Positions 7,842 through 16,700 of a stretch of 28,909 nt of DNA are shown piece by piece; position 1 is the stretch's first letter, and every line of letters begins with the position of its first letter. Under the pieces are notes generated by a model. It was not told the origin of the DNA. It worked only from the letters and a program-made list of their open reading frames with translations, and did not search any database. The position numbers and the translations under genes were made by a program. Source of the DNA: a virus; IMG/VR virus record IMGVR_UViG_3300009183_000281, positions 1 to 28,909 of that record. One strand, given 5' to 3'.

Positions 7842-9221
7842 TTAATTGTTTTGTTCTTTTTGTTTTCTTTTATCCATCAACTCTTTAACTCGTTGTCGTT
7901 GTCTTTCCTCTTTTTGTTCTTCAACACCTAAAAAAGTCATAGAACTTTCGGTATCAATTTCCAACATACCATTATCAAATTTGCAGTTTTCAAACACAAC
8001 ACCGTCGTCACCAATTCTTGATTTGGTTATTGCGATAGTCGCTAATTTCATTTCTTTCTGTTGTAGTGACTTTGCAACAGAAATGATTACGTGTCCAACT
8101 TGTGCCTTTTTAATAGAACCACCCATTTGATCTGTTGTAACAACATCTGATGATATAGAGTTCCTATTACCTTGAGTTGCGGTCCATCCCGCCATATCAA
8201 GTTCGTGACACATTGACTCAAACCCTCTCATTACGGAACCTTCACTTTTCCACTCATCACCTAAATTTTTGTCAGGTAGAACACAATCAATATAATCTAA
8301 TAAAATCATATCAATTTTTTGTCCGTCAGCAATCATTTTTCTAACTTGATTCTTTATTTGCGACATCGTTACTGTGTCCGATGGCAATTTTTTCATAATC
8401 AACTTGTTAGGCATACTCTCTTCAATCTCCTTTACTCTTGCCATTACTTCATCCTTTTTTTCTGACAATTCGTCAGGATGAATCTTTGTCCAAAGAGTAA
8501 AATGTTTTCTTTGAATTATCTTTGAGTTGTCTTCAAAGAATATCTGAAGAACATTGTTTCCCATATTAAATGCGTGGTTAGCAATTTTAGTTAACAAGGT
8601 TGATTTACCCACACCTGTTGGTGCTAAAACAACTCCGATTTCACCTTTCGCTAAACCTCCTTTTAATAATCTATCAATACCTGGAATTCCCATTGGAATC
8701 GGATGTCTATAGTCGTCATCCAAAACTTGATCCAAGTTACTAAAAACACTTTGAGTATTTGCGTCTTTCTCCCCTACTTGGAGTGCTCCTCTAAACATTT
8801 CTTCAATGGTGTCATAGTTTTCAAATTCACCACCGTCAACGATTTTTTGAGCCTTACTCATTACTTTTACTACCTCTTGTTGTTTACAAAACTTAAGAGC
8901 CTTTTCTTGAACAAAATCGCCTCCCTCAATAGGTGCATCCTTAATTTTGGTAATCATATCCAAAACTACTTTGGATGCCATTTCCTGTTGAAGCTCTGAT
9001 TTTGTAACTTGTTCTAATGTGTCAAATGATGGTGTGTGATTGTATTTTTTATAATACTCTTTCACCATTTGAATAATGATTTTGAAATACTTGTTTTCAA
9101 AATAACTTGGTTCAATCACATCAATAATTGAGTGTGAAAAATCCTTGTCTAAAATAATTTGATTCAGTAATTGAATCTGAAATTTGTTACCTAAATAATC
9201 AAAATTTTTGTTTGTCGCCAT
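7842..9221 (-). CDS. 41: Replicative DNA helicase, DnaB family (T4 gp41-like)
   Basis: The 459-aa protein has a DnaB-like N-terminal helical domain (about residues 5-100). A RecA-type motor follows: Walker [10 protein letters not shown] at about 198-206, Walker [11 protein letters not shown] at about 305-313, and the downstream 'ATQGNR...[13 protein letters not shown]' region that holds the sensor/arginine-finger elements of hexameric helicases. It would unwind DNA at the phage fork. No primase gene is visible in the window. The C-terminus is a charged Lys/Glu/Gln-rich tail (about 430-459). A TATTTATC element lies 22 nt upstream, so it may have its own promoter within the operon. Confidence 0.93.
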   Translation of the reverse strand: MATNKNFDYLGNKFQIQLLNQIILDKDFSHSIIDVIEPSYFENKYFKIIIQMVKEYYKKYNHTPSFDTLEQVTKSELQQEMASKVVLDMITKIKDAPIEGGDFVQEKALKFCKQQEVVKVMSKAQKIVDGGEFENYDTIEEMFRGALQVGEKDANTQSVFSNLDQVLDDDYRHPIPMGIPGIDRLLKGGLAKGEIGVVLAPTGVGKSTLLTKIANHAFNMGNNVLQIFFEDNSKIIQRKHFTLWTKIHPDELSEKKDEVMARVKEIEESMPNKLIMKKLPSDTVTMSQIKNQVRKMIADGQKIDMILLDYIDCVLPDKNLGDEWKSEGSVMRGFESMCHELDMAGWTATQGNRNSISSDVVTTDQMGGSIKKAQVGHVIISVAKSLQQKEMKLATIAITKSRIGDDGVVFENCKFDNGMLEIDTESSMTFLGVEEQKEERQRQRVKELMDKRKQKEQNN

Positions 9222-9243
9222 AGTTTTTAATTTGTTTTGTTAA

Positions 9244-9251
9244 GATAAATA
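9244..9251 (-). promoter_or_regulatory. Candidate promoter element TATTTATC before helicase
   Basis: This is the same 8-mer as upstream of the structural genes, but 22 nt from the ATG (9219-9221). The looser spacing makes it less certain. Confidence 0.35.
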
Positions 9252-9254
9252 GTA

Positions 9255-9704
9255 TCAAACTAAACTAAATCCACCATACTCAAAATTAAAATTTTTACCT
9301 GAAAAAATGTCAGTTAAGTCAGATAACATACCTTTTAGTTGTGGGCGTAGATCCACGGTGTATCTTACCTTTGGGGGGTATACTTTTGCATCAAACATTC
9401 TATGACAAATTGTCATATCTCCAACTCTAATTACTATACTAAAATTCTCATCACCATCAGTATTTGATGTGTTTAAGACATCAGGATTCTCCTGAATTTC
9501 ATACTGATTGTCTAACATATAAACAATCGTTCTCATCTTTAAATCGTTTTTTAATCTAGTACATAAATCCTCAATGTATTCATATACATCAAAAGAATTT
9601 CTTGATTTAGGATTAAATCCTCTAACATTAAAGAACCTTTGAACGATAATGTTTTCGTTACATTTCAATAAGAATTCTACTTTTGTAAAATCTAAATCTT
9701 TCAT
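9255..9704 (-). CDS. Conserved-looking hypothetical protein, 149 aa
   Basis: I chose the ATG at 9702-9704 because it overlaps the TGA of the upstream nuclease gene as ATGA, a standard translational-coupling arrangement. A longer in-frame start at 9782 would add 26 Lys-rich residues lying wholly inside the nuclease gene. The protein begins MKDLDFTKVEFLLKCNENII and includes VQRFFNVRGFNP, then a beta-rich second half ending KNFNFEYGGFSLV. There is no membrane segment or recognisable catalytic motif. I do not recognise it. Its place between the 5' nuclease and the helicase suggests a role in replication or recombination (inference). Confidence 0.75.
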   Translation of the reverse strand: MKDLDFTKVEFLLKCNENIIVQRFFNVRGFNPKSRNSFDVYEYIEDLCTRLKNDLKMRTIVYMLDNQYEIQENPDVLNTSNTDGDENFSIVIRVGDMTICHRMFDAKVYPPKVRYTVDLRPQLKGMLSDLTDIFSGKNFNFEYGGFSLV

Positions 9705-10717
9705 AAATTTGTTTTTTTGTTTCTGTAATTTGTTTTTTCTTTTCTTGTTAATTTTAAAAATGGTTTCAAAAAATTCACCCAAGCGTCGTCACCTTTTGGT
9801 AGGTATTTAAAGAATCCGTCTTCCATCATCATTTTAATTAAGTTTCTATATCCCCTTCCGTCAGGATCTAAAGTTTCTGAATAATATAATTCAACTAACT
9901 TCTTATCTTCTTCATTTATTAATGGATTAGATAAATCAACTAATATCTGATTTATAGTGAAGAACTTATCTCCGAGTATCCCCTCTTTGGTTTTCCCACT
10001 TGATAGATTATTCAAAACAACACTTTTATTTTGACTCTCTAACAACTTTCTACCTTTGTTTAAAACATCGGTGAATGATACTTGCGAATCAAGTATCTCG
10101 GGAAATAATTTAACTAATGTTTTCTCACCAAGTAAACTAATACCATCAATATTATCTGATGTGTCACCAGCAACTATCTTAAATGTCTTTATATTATAAT
10201 GAGGGATACTATAATCTTTGATTTTTATCTTATCACCATTTTTATAATATCGTTTTTGTTGCGGGGAATATATCGTCACCCTTTCCGAAATAAGTTGAGT
10301 AAGATCTTTATCCGATGAAAAAATTGTCTTATCCTCGTCTTCGGATATTTGACAATAATACGCGATTAAATCATCCGCTTCCGAATGTTCAACTTCCAAT
10401 TGTCTAACAAACATCTCTTCAAGATATTGTTTTACTCTTTGTTTTTGATTGTTGAATGAATACACTTTGTCTTCAGTGTAAGATGATTTACGATTTCCCT
10501 TATATTTTGGGTATAGTAATCGTCTTTGGGATGAATTTTCGTCTCCATCCCAAAAAACAATCACTTTATTGAAGTAGGACTCCTCCAAGAATTTTCGTAA
10601 AGTATTTAGGAAATACCAAATACCCCCGACGTGTTCACCTTCATTAAAGAAATCTTTAACTCCGTGAAAACCTATTTTTAATAAATTGTTACCATCAACA
10701 ATTAATGTTTTGTTCAT
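9701..10717 (-). CDS. rnh: 5'-3' nuclease / RNase H (T4 Rnh-like, FEN/PIN family)
   Basis: The 338-aa protein has the acidic metal-binding residues of flap/5' nucleases in order: D8 in LIVDGNN, D57 and D59 in VFWDGDENS, E113/D115/D116 in SEADDLIAYY, D136/D138 in FSSDKDLTQLI, and D185/D188 in VAGDTSDNI. The helix-hairpin-helix region after residue 188 (DNIDGISLLGEKTLVKLF) binds DNA. T4 Rnh (305 aa) removes RNA primers from lagging strands; a similar role is expected here beside the helicase and recombinase. A basic bridge region (YPKYKGNRKSS, 69-79) matches family members. It starts 30 bp after the uvsX-like gene. Confidence 0.92.
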   Translation of the reverse strand: MNKTLIVDGNNLLKIGFHGVKDFFNEGEHVGGIWYFLNTLRKFLEESYFNKVIVFWDGDENSSQRRLLYPKYKGNRKSSYTEDKVYSFNNQKQRVKQYLEEMFVRQLEVEHSEADDLIAYYCQISEDEDKTIFSSDKDLTQLISERVTIYSPQQKRYYKNGDKIKIKDYSIPHYNIKTFKIVAGDTSDNIDGISLLGEKTLVKLFPEILDSQVSFTDVLNKGRKLLESQNKSVVLNNLSSGKTKEGILGDKFFTINQILVDLSNPLINEEDKKLVELYYSETLDPDGRGYRNLIKMMMEDGFFKYLPKGDDAWVNFLKPFLKLTRKEKTNYRNKKTNL

Positions 10718-10747
10718 TTTAATACGATTAACTCGTTCTACAATATA

Positions 10748-11740
10748 TTAAACTTCAAATTCCCCTTCTTCTTCGGGGGATTCATCTAATGAGTAATTAG
10801 ATCCACCCAATTTTGTTTCCCAATAATCGGAATACTCTTTTTTGTATTTATCTAAAGATTCTTTACTATCTACGATATATCCTTGTGGAACCGCAATAAT
10901 TTTACCATCTTTATATCCAATACCATTTACGTGATTCTTCAATATTGAGATTTTTGTCCTGATTGCAAATGATACTTTTCTACCATTTTTAGTTGCGTCA
11001 ATGTGACTAATTCCCGCTTTCTTCTGATTACCAAATAAGAACACCAATGAAGATGCTAACCATACCGCCTCACCACCTTTAGCCTTGATTTCAGGTTGTC
11101 CAAACGGATTATCAGGAAGTAACACCCAAGGTTGATTTAAAATCACGAGAGTGTTGTAATAGGGGTATTCTTCTTTTTTAGATTTTGATATTCTTGAATG
11201 GATTCCCATACCAATTTTATCGGCTAAAACTTTTGCGTTGTGCATTCCCCCTCCTTTTCCTTCAAAAGTCATTTGACAAGGAATTGATCCGATTGAGTCC
11301 CACAAGAATAAAACACTATAAGGAATGTCTCCTTTTTCTTGTGCGTTCAAGATATCATTAATAAACTCGGTAGCTTGTTCTATCGTATCAAAAGAATCGT
11401 TAAAGATAAACATCCCATCATATTCACCATCTTCATTTTTTTCAGCTTGTAATCCTAACTCAATTGCGTGTTCCCATGACCATTTCTTTTCAGTAATAAT
11501 AAGAACAGGTAAATGTCCTTTTCGTTGTGCATCCGCCGCGGCAAGAATCATTGCGGTTGTTTTTGAGGTATTTGAGTGACCCAAGAACATATTTATACCA
11601 CCCATAATAGGACCTGGTAATCCACACGCTTCCATAAACGCCTCACCACAATTGTAATAATTTTCAGGCTTGTATTTAGTTTTGGTGGAAAACTTATTCT
11701 TGATGTTATCAAACGATATTTCTTTCTTTTTAATCGCCAT
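10748..11740 (-). CDS. uvsX: RecA/UvsX-like recombinase
   Basis: The 330-aa ATPase has Walker A GHSNTSKTT (about residues 53-62), the catalytic-Glu region LIITEKKWSWEHA, and Walker B VLFLWDSIGS (about 144-152). NTLVILNQPW and the following 'KAKGGEAVWLAS' resemble the L1/L2 DNA-binding region of RecA-like proteins. In T4, UvsX catalyses strand exchange and recombination-dependent replication. The C-terminus is acidic (SPEEEGEFEV), as is common in recombinases. It heads the operon running to nrdA, just after the gp32 terminator. Assignment to the RecA superfamily is firm; orthology to UvsX is likely from length and neighbours. Confidence 0.9.
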   Translation of the reverse strand: MAIKKKEISFDNIKNKFSTKTKYKPENYYNCGEAFMEACGLPGPIMGGINMFLGHSNTSKTTAMILAAADAQRKGHLPVLIITEKKWSWEHAIELGLQAEKNEDGEYDGMFIFNDSFDTIEQATEFINDILNAQEKGDIPYSVLFLWDSIGSIPCQMTFEGKGGGMHNAKVLADKIGMGIHSRISKSKKEEYPYYNTLVILNQPWVLLPDNPFGQPEIKAKGGEAVWLASSLVFLFGNQKKAGISHIDATKNGRKVSFAIRTKISILKNHVNGIGYKDGKIIAVPQGYIVDSKESLDKYKKEYSDYWETKLGGSNYSLDESPEEEGEFEV

Positions 11741-11768
11741 AATTAATTTGTTTGTTTTGTTTAAAGAT

Positions 11769-11800
11769 AAAAAAAGGTAGTGACTTTGTAAATCACTACC
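11769..11800 (-). terminator. Rho-independent terminator after the SSB gene
   Basis: GGTAGTGA and TCACTACC form a perfect 8-bp stem (11776-11783 with 11793-11800), followed on the minus strand by seven U. It separates the SSB transcript from the uvsX operon. Confidence 0.9.
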
Positions 11801-11820
11801 TACACTATAGATTCTTTTTT

Positions 11821-12687
11821 TTAGAACGGTAATTCTTCATCAATCGCCTCATTTACTTGAGGATCAACAACAGGTGCTGGTGTTGATTTAGAACCTCCGA
11901 TGGAAGTTTCTGCAACCTCATCATTAGAATAAACAAATCCACCTTTGTCAGAATCCCATCTTGGAGTTTCTCCACGAGAAATCGCTTCAAGATATTCTAC
12001 AGGTTTTTTAGAGTAAACATCCTCCCAAGTTAACTCGTCATTAATCCACTCTGACATTGTGTTAGTGTCTTCGTGAAGTGGTGACGGATCATCATACATT
12101 ACAGTTTGGATTACGGTATACACAGATCCTGTGTTAGTTTTCGCCTTTGTCAACTCCAAAATCAAATCTCTACCTTTATCGGCATCGGTAACATCACCTT
12201 TTGCTTTCCAAATAGGAATAATTTTGTCAAGAATACCTTCTTGTTTGTAATTGTGTTTAAATCTCCAAAATTTAACACCGTCTTGTTCGTTGTCACGATC
12301 AACAACTTTCACAATATAAAATTTACGAGCTTTGTATTGTTTGGCAATTTCCTTATCGGAATCCTTACCCGTTGACATCAAATCATCGTGAACTTCATTT
12401 AATGGTGAACGCTCATTGTCGTTTTTACCTGGATCATAAAGTTTAACCCATTTCCCATCAACTTTAATCTCGTGGAACCATACCTCTTTAAAAGGTGAAG
12501 AACCATCAGGTGTTGGTAGGATTCTTAGTCGTTTCTGACCTTGTTTTTCACTGTCTTTAAGAATTGCAGCAAAATATTTTTTCATTCTTTCGTCCGAAGA
12601 CATTTTTGAGGTGTTAGAAGAACCACCTTGTTTTGAGTTCTCGTATTGAGCCAAAACTGCATCTAAAACATTGTTTGTTGTCGCCAT
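11821..12687 (-). CDS. 32: Single-stranded DNA-binding protein, T4 gp32-like
   Basis: The 288-aa protein has the gp32-type core: 'QKRLRILPTPDGSSPFKEVW' (about residues 51-70), 'KARKFYIVKVVDRDNEQDG' and 'VKFWRFKHNYKQEGILDKI'. This is the OB-fold pattern of T4-like SSBs. It would coat ssDNA and load the replication and recombination machinery. Two things differ from T4 gp32. There are no cysteines in the region where gp32 binds zinc. The C-terminus is IDEELPF, which resembles the DDDIPF tip of bacterial SSBs rather than the gp32 tail. A Ser/Thr/Pro linker (about 255-275) precedes the acidic tip. The gene has its own terminator and lies apart from the tail genes. Confidence 0.88.
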   Translation of the reverse strand: MATTNNVLDAVLAQYENSKQGGSSNTSKMSSDERMKKYFAAILKDSEKQGQKRLRILPTPDGSSPFKEVWFHEIKVDGKWVKLYDPGKNDNERSPLNEVHDDLMSTGKDSDKEIAKQYKARKFYIVKVVDRDNEQDGVKFWRFKHNYKQEGILDKIIPIWKAKGDVTDADKGRDLILELTKAKTNTGSVYTVIQTVMYDDPSPLHEDTNTMSEWINDELTWEDVYSKKPVEYLEAISRGETPRWDSDKGGFVYSNDEVAETSIGGSKSTPAPVVDPQVNEAIDEELPF

Positions 12688-12720
12688 ATATTTGTGTTAT
12701 TAAAAGTTTACAATAGAAAG

Positions 12721-12728
12721 TATAAATA
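12721..12728 (-). promoter_or_regulatory. Candidate promoter element TATTTATA before SSB
   Basis: The 8-mer is present but 33 nt upstream of the SSB ATG (12685-12687), a longer distance than at the structural genes. Confidence 0.3.
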
Positions 12729-12758
12729 TAAAAAGTGTCGCAGTCAATATGTATGTAA

Positions 12759-12785
12759 AAATTAAAAGAAGGGCACTGATGCCCT
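12759..12785 (-). terminator. Rho-independent terminator after the proline-rich protein gene
   Basis: AGGGCA, loop TCAG and TGCCCT form a 6-bp GC-rich stem (12770-12785), followed on the minus strand by UCUUUUAAUUUUU. It starts about 8 bases after the stop at 12793-12795. Confidence 0.85.
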
Positions 12786-12792
12786 CTCTTAA

Positions 12793-13461
12793 TTAAGGCA
12801 TCATATCTTCGTCATCGTAAGTATTAAAAGTGTCTTGTATTTGTTTTGGAGAGAAATCCTCAACCTCATCTTTGGTTAAGATATATTCTTCTCTACCTTG
12901 TTTTTCAAACTGATCTTCTTTGTCTTCAAAATAATCAGATAGTTTTTGATTAAAAGGTCCGGAATCTAAACTTCTTAATTCAAGTTTTTCTTCAGGAGTT
13001 TTAGGTCTAAATTTTTCAATTTTTTGTTCCAATGAATTAACTGCGTTCATTAGGTTATCCATTTCACCCAATCTGTTTTCCAAATTTTCAAGTTGTTTGA
13101 ATAAGGTGTCAAAATATTCCTCTTGTTTTGTTTCAATATTTTTTTGTGAATTAACTAAATCAGTAATTTCAAGTTCTTCTTTATCGTCCTCATCTTTACC
13201 CACTTCTTCAACTTCAGGATCTTGAGATACATCAATTGGTTCAGGGGCAGTACCTGCTTCAGGTGCCGGTGGTGGAGGTAAAGCTCCGGGTGCTGGCGGT
13301 GTTTCCATTCCTGGTTCAGGTGGTAATCCCGCATCAGGTAATGGTGGAAGTGCTGCCGGATCCGGCTCAACGGGAGCCTCTTGTTCCATTATGTAATTAT
13401 TAATTGAGTTATATCTATTAATTTCTTCTAATATTTTTTTATCTATTTTCATATTAACCAT
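12793..13461 (-). CDS. Proline-rich / coiled-coil protein, possible head-core or scaffold component
   Basis: The 222-aa protein has three parts. Residues 1-26 form an amphipathic leader ending IME (I24-E26). Residues 29-78 are almost only Pro, Ala, Glu and Gly (many PPxP repeats). Residues about 100-155 form a coiled coil (NIETKQEEYFDTLFKQLENL onwards), with an acidic C-terminus. The leader ending in I-x-E, the high charge and the coiled coil recall internal head or scaffold proteins of T4-like phages cut by prohead protease (inference). Alternatives are a tail chaperone or a non-structural adaptor. Its ATG overlaps the stop of the 77-aa gene by 8 bp; a second ATG at 13450-13452 is also possible. 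The Pro-rich stretch is far more GC-rich than its surroundings. Confidence 0.78.
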   Translation of the reverse strand: MVNMKIDKKILEEINRYNSINNYIMEQEAPVEPDPAALPPLPDAGLPPEPGMETPPAPGALPPPPAPEAGTAPEPIDVSQDPEVEEVGKDEDDKEELEITDLVNSQKNIETKQEEYFDTLFKQLENLENRLGEMDNLMNAVNSLEQKIEKFRPKTPEEKLELRSLDSGPFNQKLSDYFEDKEDQFEKQGREEYILTKDEVEDFSPKQIQDTFNTYDDEDMMP

Positions 13462-13687
13462 TTAATAATTGTTTTATACCTGTTTTGGTTTCAACTTGAA
13501 TTTTTTTATTTGTGTTCATTGTGTTATCCACTCTCTCAATTAAACCATCTTTCATTCTAAGGGTGTAACAATCTCCAGTGTCTAAATCACAAACTTCTTT
13601 ATAACCATTCCCTTTATCTTTTTCCGTAACTCTTGTGTTTTTACCCAAGTAGTTATCCAAAATTAATTTAGTATTATTCATATCCAT
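13454..13687 (-). CDS. Small hypothetical protein, 77 aa
   Basis: It has two possible starts, MDM at 13685-13687 and the next ATG at 13679-13681. The second puts the TATTTATA element 13 nt upstream, matching the spacing at other genes, so it may be the real one. The protein is hydrophilic, with a short beta-like stretch YKEVCDLDTGDCYTLRMKDG (two Cys five residues apart) and a basic C-terminus. There is no signal or membrane segment. I do not recognise it. It overlaps the proline-rich gene and is surely co-transcribed with it. Confidence 0.7.
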   Translation of the reverse strand: MDMNNTKLILDNYLGKNTRVTEKDKGNGYKEVCDLDTGDCYTLRMKDGLIERVDNTMNTNKKIQVETKTGIKQLLNG

Positions 13688-13694
13688 TTTTATT

Positions 13695-13702
13695 TATAAA
13701 TA
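13695..13702 (-). promoter_or_regulatory. Candidate late promoter/leader element TATTTATA
   Basis: TATTTATA on the minus strand is 7 nt before the first ATG and 13 nt before the second ATG of the 77-aa gene. The local sequence is partly palindromic (TATTTATAAATA), so a T4-type TATAAATA is also present here. Confidence 0.45.
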
Positions 13703-13714
13703 TCATAACATTCC

Positions 13715-13757
13715 AAAAAATTAAAGTATTGAACTAATTTGTCTATATTGTTCAATA
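13715..13757 (-). terminator. Weak Rho-independent terminator after the giant hub gene
   Basis: TATTGAAC (13727-13734) and GTTCAATA (13750-13757) form an 8-bp AU-rich stem with a 15-nt loop, followed on the minus strand by CUUUAAUUUUUU. Position and direction fit, but the stem is weak. Confidence 0.5.
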
Positions 13758-13788
13758 TTACTTTTTGTTGTTATAATCGTAATTTATT

Positions 13789-16700
13789 TTACCCACCTTT
13801 TTGAAGGATAGTATTATATTCGGTGTATGCATCACCAAAAGGGTCTTCTAATTTTTTCTGATCTTGTTCGGTTAAAGTGTCAAATAATTTTTGAGATTCC
13901 TTTACCGGATAGTTGTTCATATAAAATTTAGAGAACGCCTCACCATATTTAGTTTCGTCATTCGTATTATTACCCGTTACATAATTTTTTATAACATCTA
14001 AACTAGGTTCATATTTTGCAATCATAAAATTTATAAATTGTTCAAAAGATGAAAATACCGCCAAAGGAATGTTTTTACTATTACAATAGTAGTTGTTTTC
14101 AAAATATTTTTTTGAATCTCCATAATTAAAATTTAACGATATTAACCCATAATTGTTACCGTAAGATTTAAAGACATTGGACGGTTTTGTTATTACCGTC
14201 ATAATACCATATATAAATGATCCCAAAATTTTTGAATCGTTACTATTCCTATTTTTACTAACTAATTCATTTATTTTATCCACAACATCTTGTTTGTTGA
14301 TTGGTTCCGATGTTAAATTTTCAGCATTTGTAAAATTCTTATAATCGTTATTTAATAACCCAGAACAAGCCTGATTCGCATTAAGAGTTGTATTATTCTC
14401 ACTAGCATTATTTAATTTATTTGCCGTTTGAGATAAATTGTTGACAGATTTTTGAGTATTAATATCTTCATTTTGTTTAATTCTTTCTCGTATATCATTT
14501 AGTATTTTGGTACTGATTGATTGTATAAAACTTTCAATTTTAGGTATACTATAAAAAGGTTGTCTTTGTCCTTCAAAAGTCGTATCAAATCCGTTTTCAG
14601 AAATTCTATGAGCAACTTTAGTAATCATATATGGTCCACTAAATAATGGAACATTTCTTAAATTAAAATACATCATAGGTTGTATCAAGGCGTTACCCAT
14701 CATATCAATACTACATTTGTAACTTCTATTTTTATAAACATTATATAATGAAACACTTTGAGTGTAACTTCCTCTATTTCTAGACTGATTAGCCATTTGG
14801 TTTAAAACTTCTAAAGATTCCGTAGTTGGTAATCCCGGGTCTTGAGAAATGTCAAGTTGTTTAAAGATTTGTTGATTTTGTGGTCCAATATCCACATTAA
14901 AACCAACAACTTTATTTGATGTTGCCCAATCAGTTTTATTTTCTTGACTCTCCACCAATGGATTGTCAGTTGCTCTTCTTAAATCAAAGGCATCATCTCT
15001 ATATCTATAATCAACATTATCGTTAATTGCCAGATGTTCACTTGGTTTATTAGCGTAGAAACAAACAAATTTTGATGTGGTTTCCCTATAATCAACATTT
15101 AAATAAGTCCCAAATAAACTATTCGCAAATTCTAAACTACCTTCAGGTCTTGGTGTGGCATTTTTACTTACATCTCTAATGTTGTAAAAATTTGCAAATG
15201 CGGGAATTACAAAACTCACAAAATTATTTTGAGTTAGTATTGTGTTTATAGTGTCCAACATTCTATTTGTTGCAAGTGAGCTATCTATTAAAGTTTTTAA
15301 TTCAAAAATATCAACATATATTTGTTGTCCAACATCTCTACTCGCTCTGTCCATTAAAAGAACATCTTCAAATAAGGTTTTGTTTTTAAAATCAGTTCCT
15401 GAAATCCAAGTATCGTTAATACTTTTAAATAAGTCCCACAATTCGTATCTAGTTTGTTCCCCCTCGTAATCGGCTCTAACTTTAGAGTTTGTCTGACTAA
15501 TATTAACATTAGGAAGTTCTTTCCTCAATTTAGTCATTTCTAAATCCAATAAAGTATTAATATATGTGTTACTTTTGTTAATGTAACTGTCCATTAAATT
15601 TTTGAATTTGGTTGAATTGAAATTACTATCTTCCAACTTTTGGGTTGCATATATTTTAATTAATGGTGATAATCTTTTAATTGAGTTATCGGTGAACTCA
15701 ATGTTCATATCCAAAAAGAAGTCGGTTATATATGAACCATTATCATCATATACTAATTCAGGTATTTCTGAAAAACCAACATATGTTTCCAAAGTTTTCC
15801 AAGTTTCAGGATTTTGTGTTTTAGATTGTAATAAAGTTATTGTCCCACCGGCACTTGGTAAACTATTTGGTGAACCAACATTATACCCTTGGAAACTATA
15901 CGGATCAATTATGATTTGATTTGAATACGAATAGAATAATTTTTTATCAAAATTTGATGGGTTACCATATTTCATAGTAACTTTATATTCCATAAAGGAA
16001 CCTAACACTTGTTGGAAATTTTTAACCTGTGACTCCTGAATTTCATTAATCGTCACCGATCCGTTTACATTATCTTTTGGTTTTGGCACCTTCATTAAAG
16101 ATCTCATCAAGGATTGGAAATTATTATTAGTAATTTCATTTGTGGTGTCGGTACCAAGGGTTGGTTTTATATTTGTGTTGTAATTATATACTGAACGACT
16201 AAAGTTTAAAAACTCGTTTTCCATTATATCTAAAATATCTTTTTCAAATGTTGTAAATAATTCACTAATTTTTGAATATTCTGATGTCACCCCACTAATT
16301 GAAAACGCTTGTTGTATTTCCTCATTATTTTTTATATGTTTCAAATAACTATTTGGTAATGGTTTTGATAACTTATCATTGTCAAAATACCCATAATTCG
16401 GTGCTTTCCAAAATAATCTTACTGAACCATTATAAACTGCGGGGTTGTTAACAACTTCTGTCACCAAATCACCATTAGTTTTAAAACATTCGTCTTTAGT
16501 TTGATTTACCGAAGAACCAAATGATGGCATCGGATATATATTGTTACCATCTGATGTCTCAACAAAACAACTCCAAGATTTTAAATTTAATGATCTATTT
16601 GAGTTTCCTGAATCAAATCCAGGTAAACCGTTTATTGTGGATCCCGCGGCAGATTTTAAATATAATTTTCCATTATTTAAAACTGTTTGTATTTCACTAT

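Noticed and set aside
9705-9782. Longer N-terminus for the 149-aa protein
   Set aside because: The extra 26 residues are Lys/Asn-rich and lie fully within the nuclease gene; the ATGA-coupled start is more plausible.
13155-13370. Minus-strand open frame in a second frame of the proline-rich gene
   Set aside because: It encodes His/Leu/Gln-rich sequence that is the out-of-frame reading of the Pro/Ala repeats; the other frame has coherent domains.
13691-13702. T4-type late promoter TATAAATA on the minus strand
   Set aside because: It appears in this sense only because the site is a palindrome (TATTTATAAATA); the other recurring sites show only TATTTAT on the sense strand.
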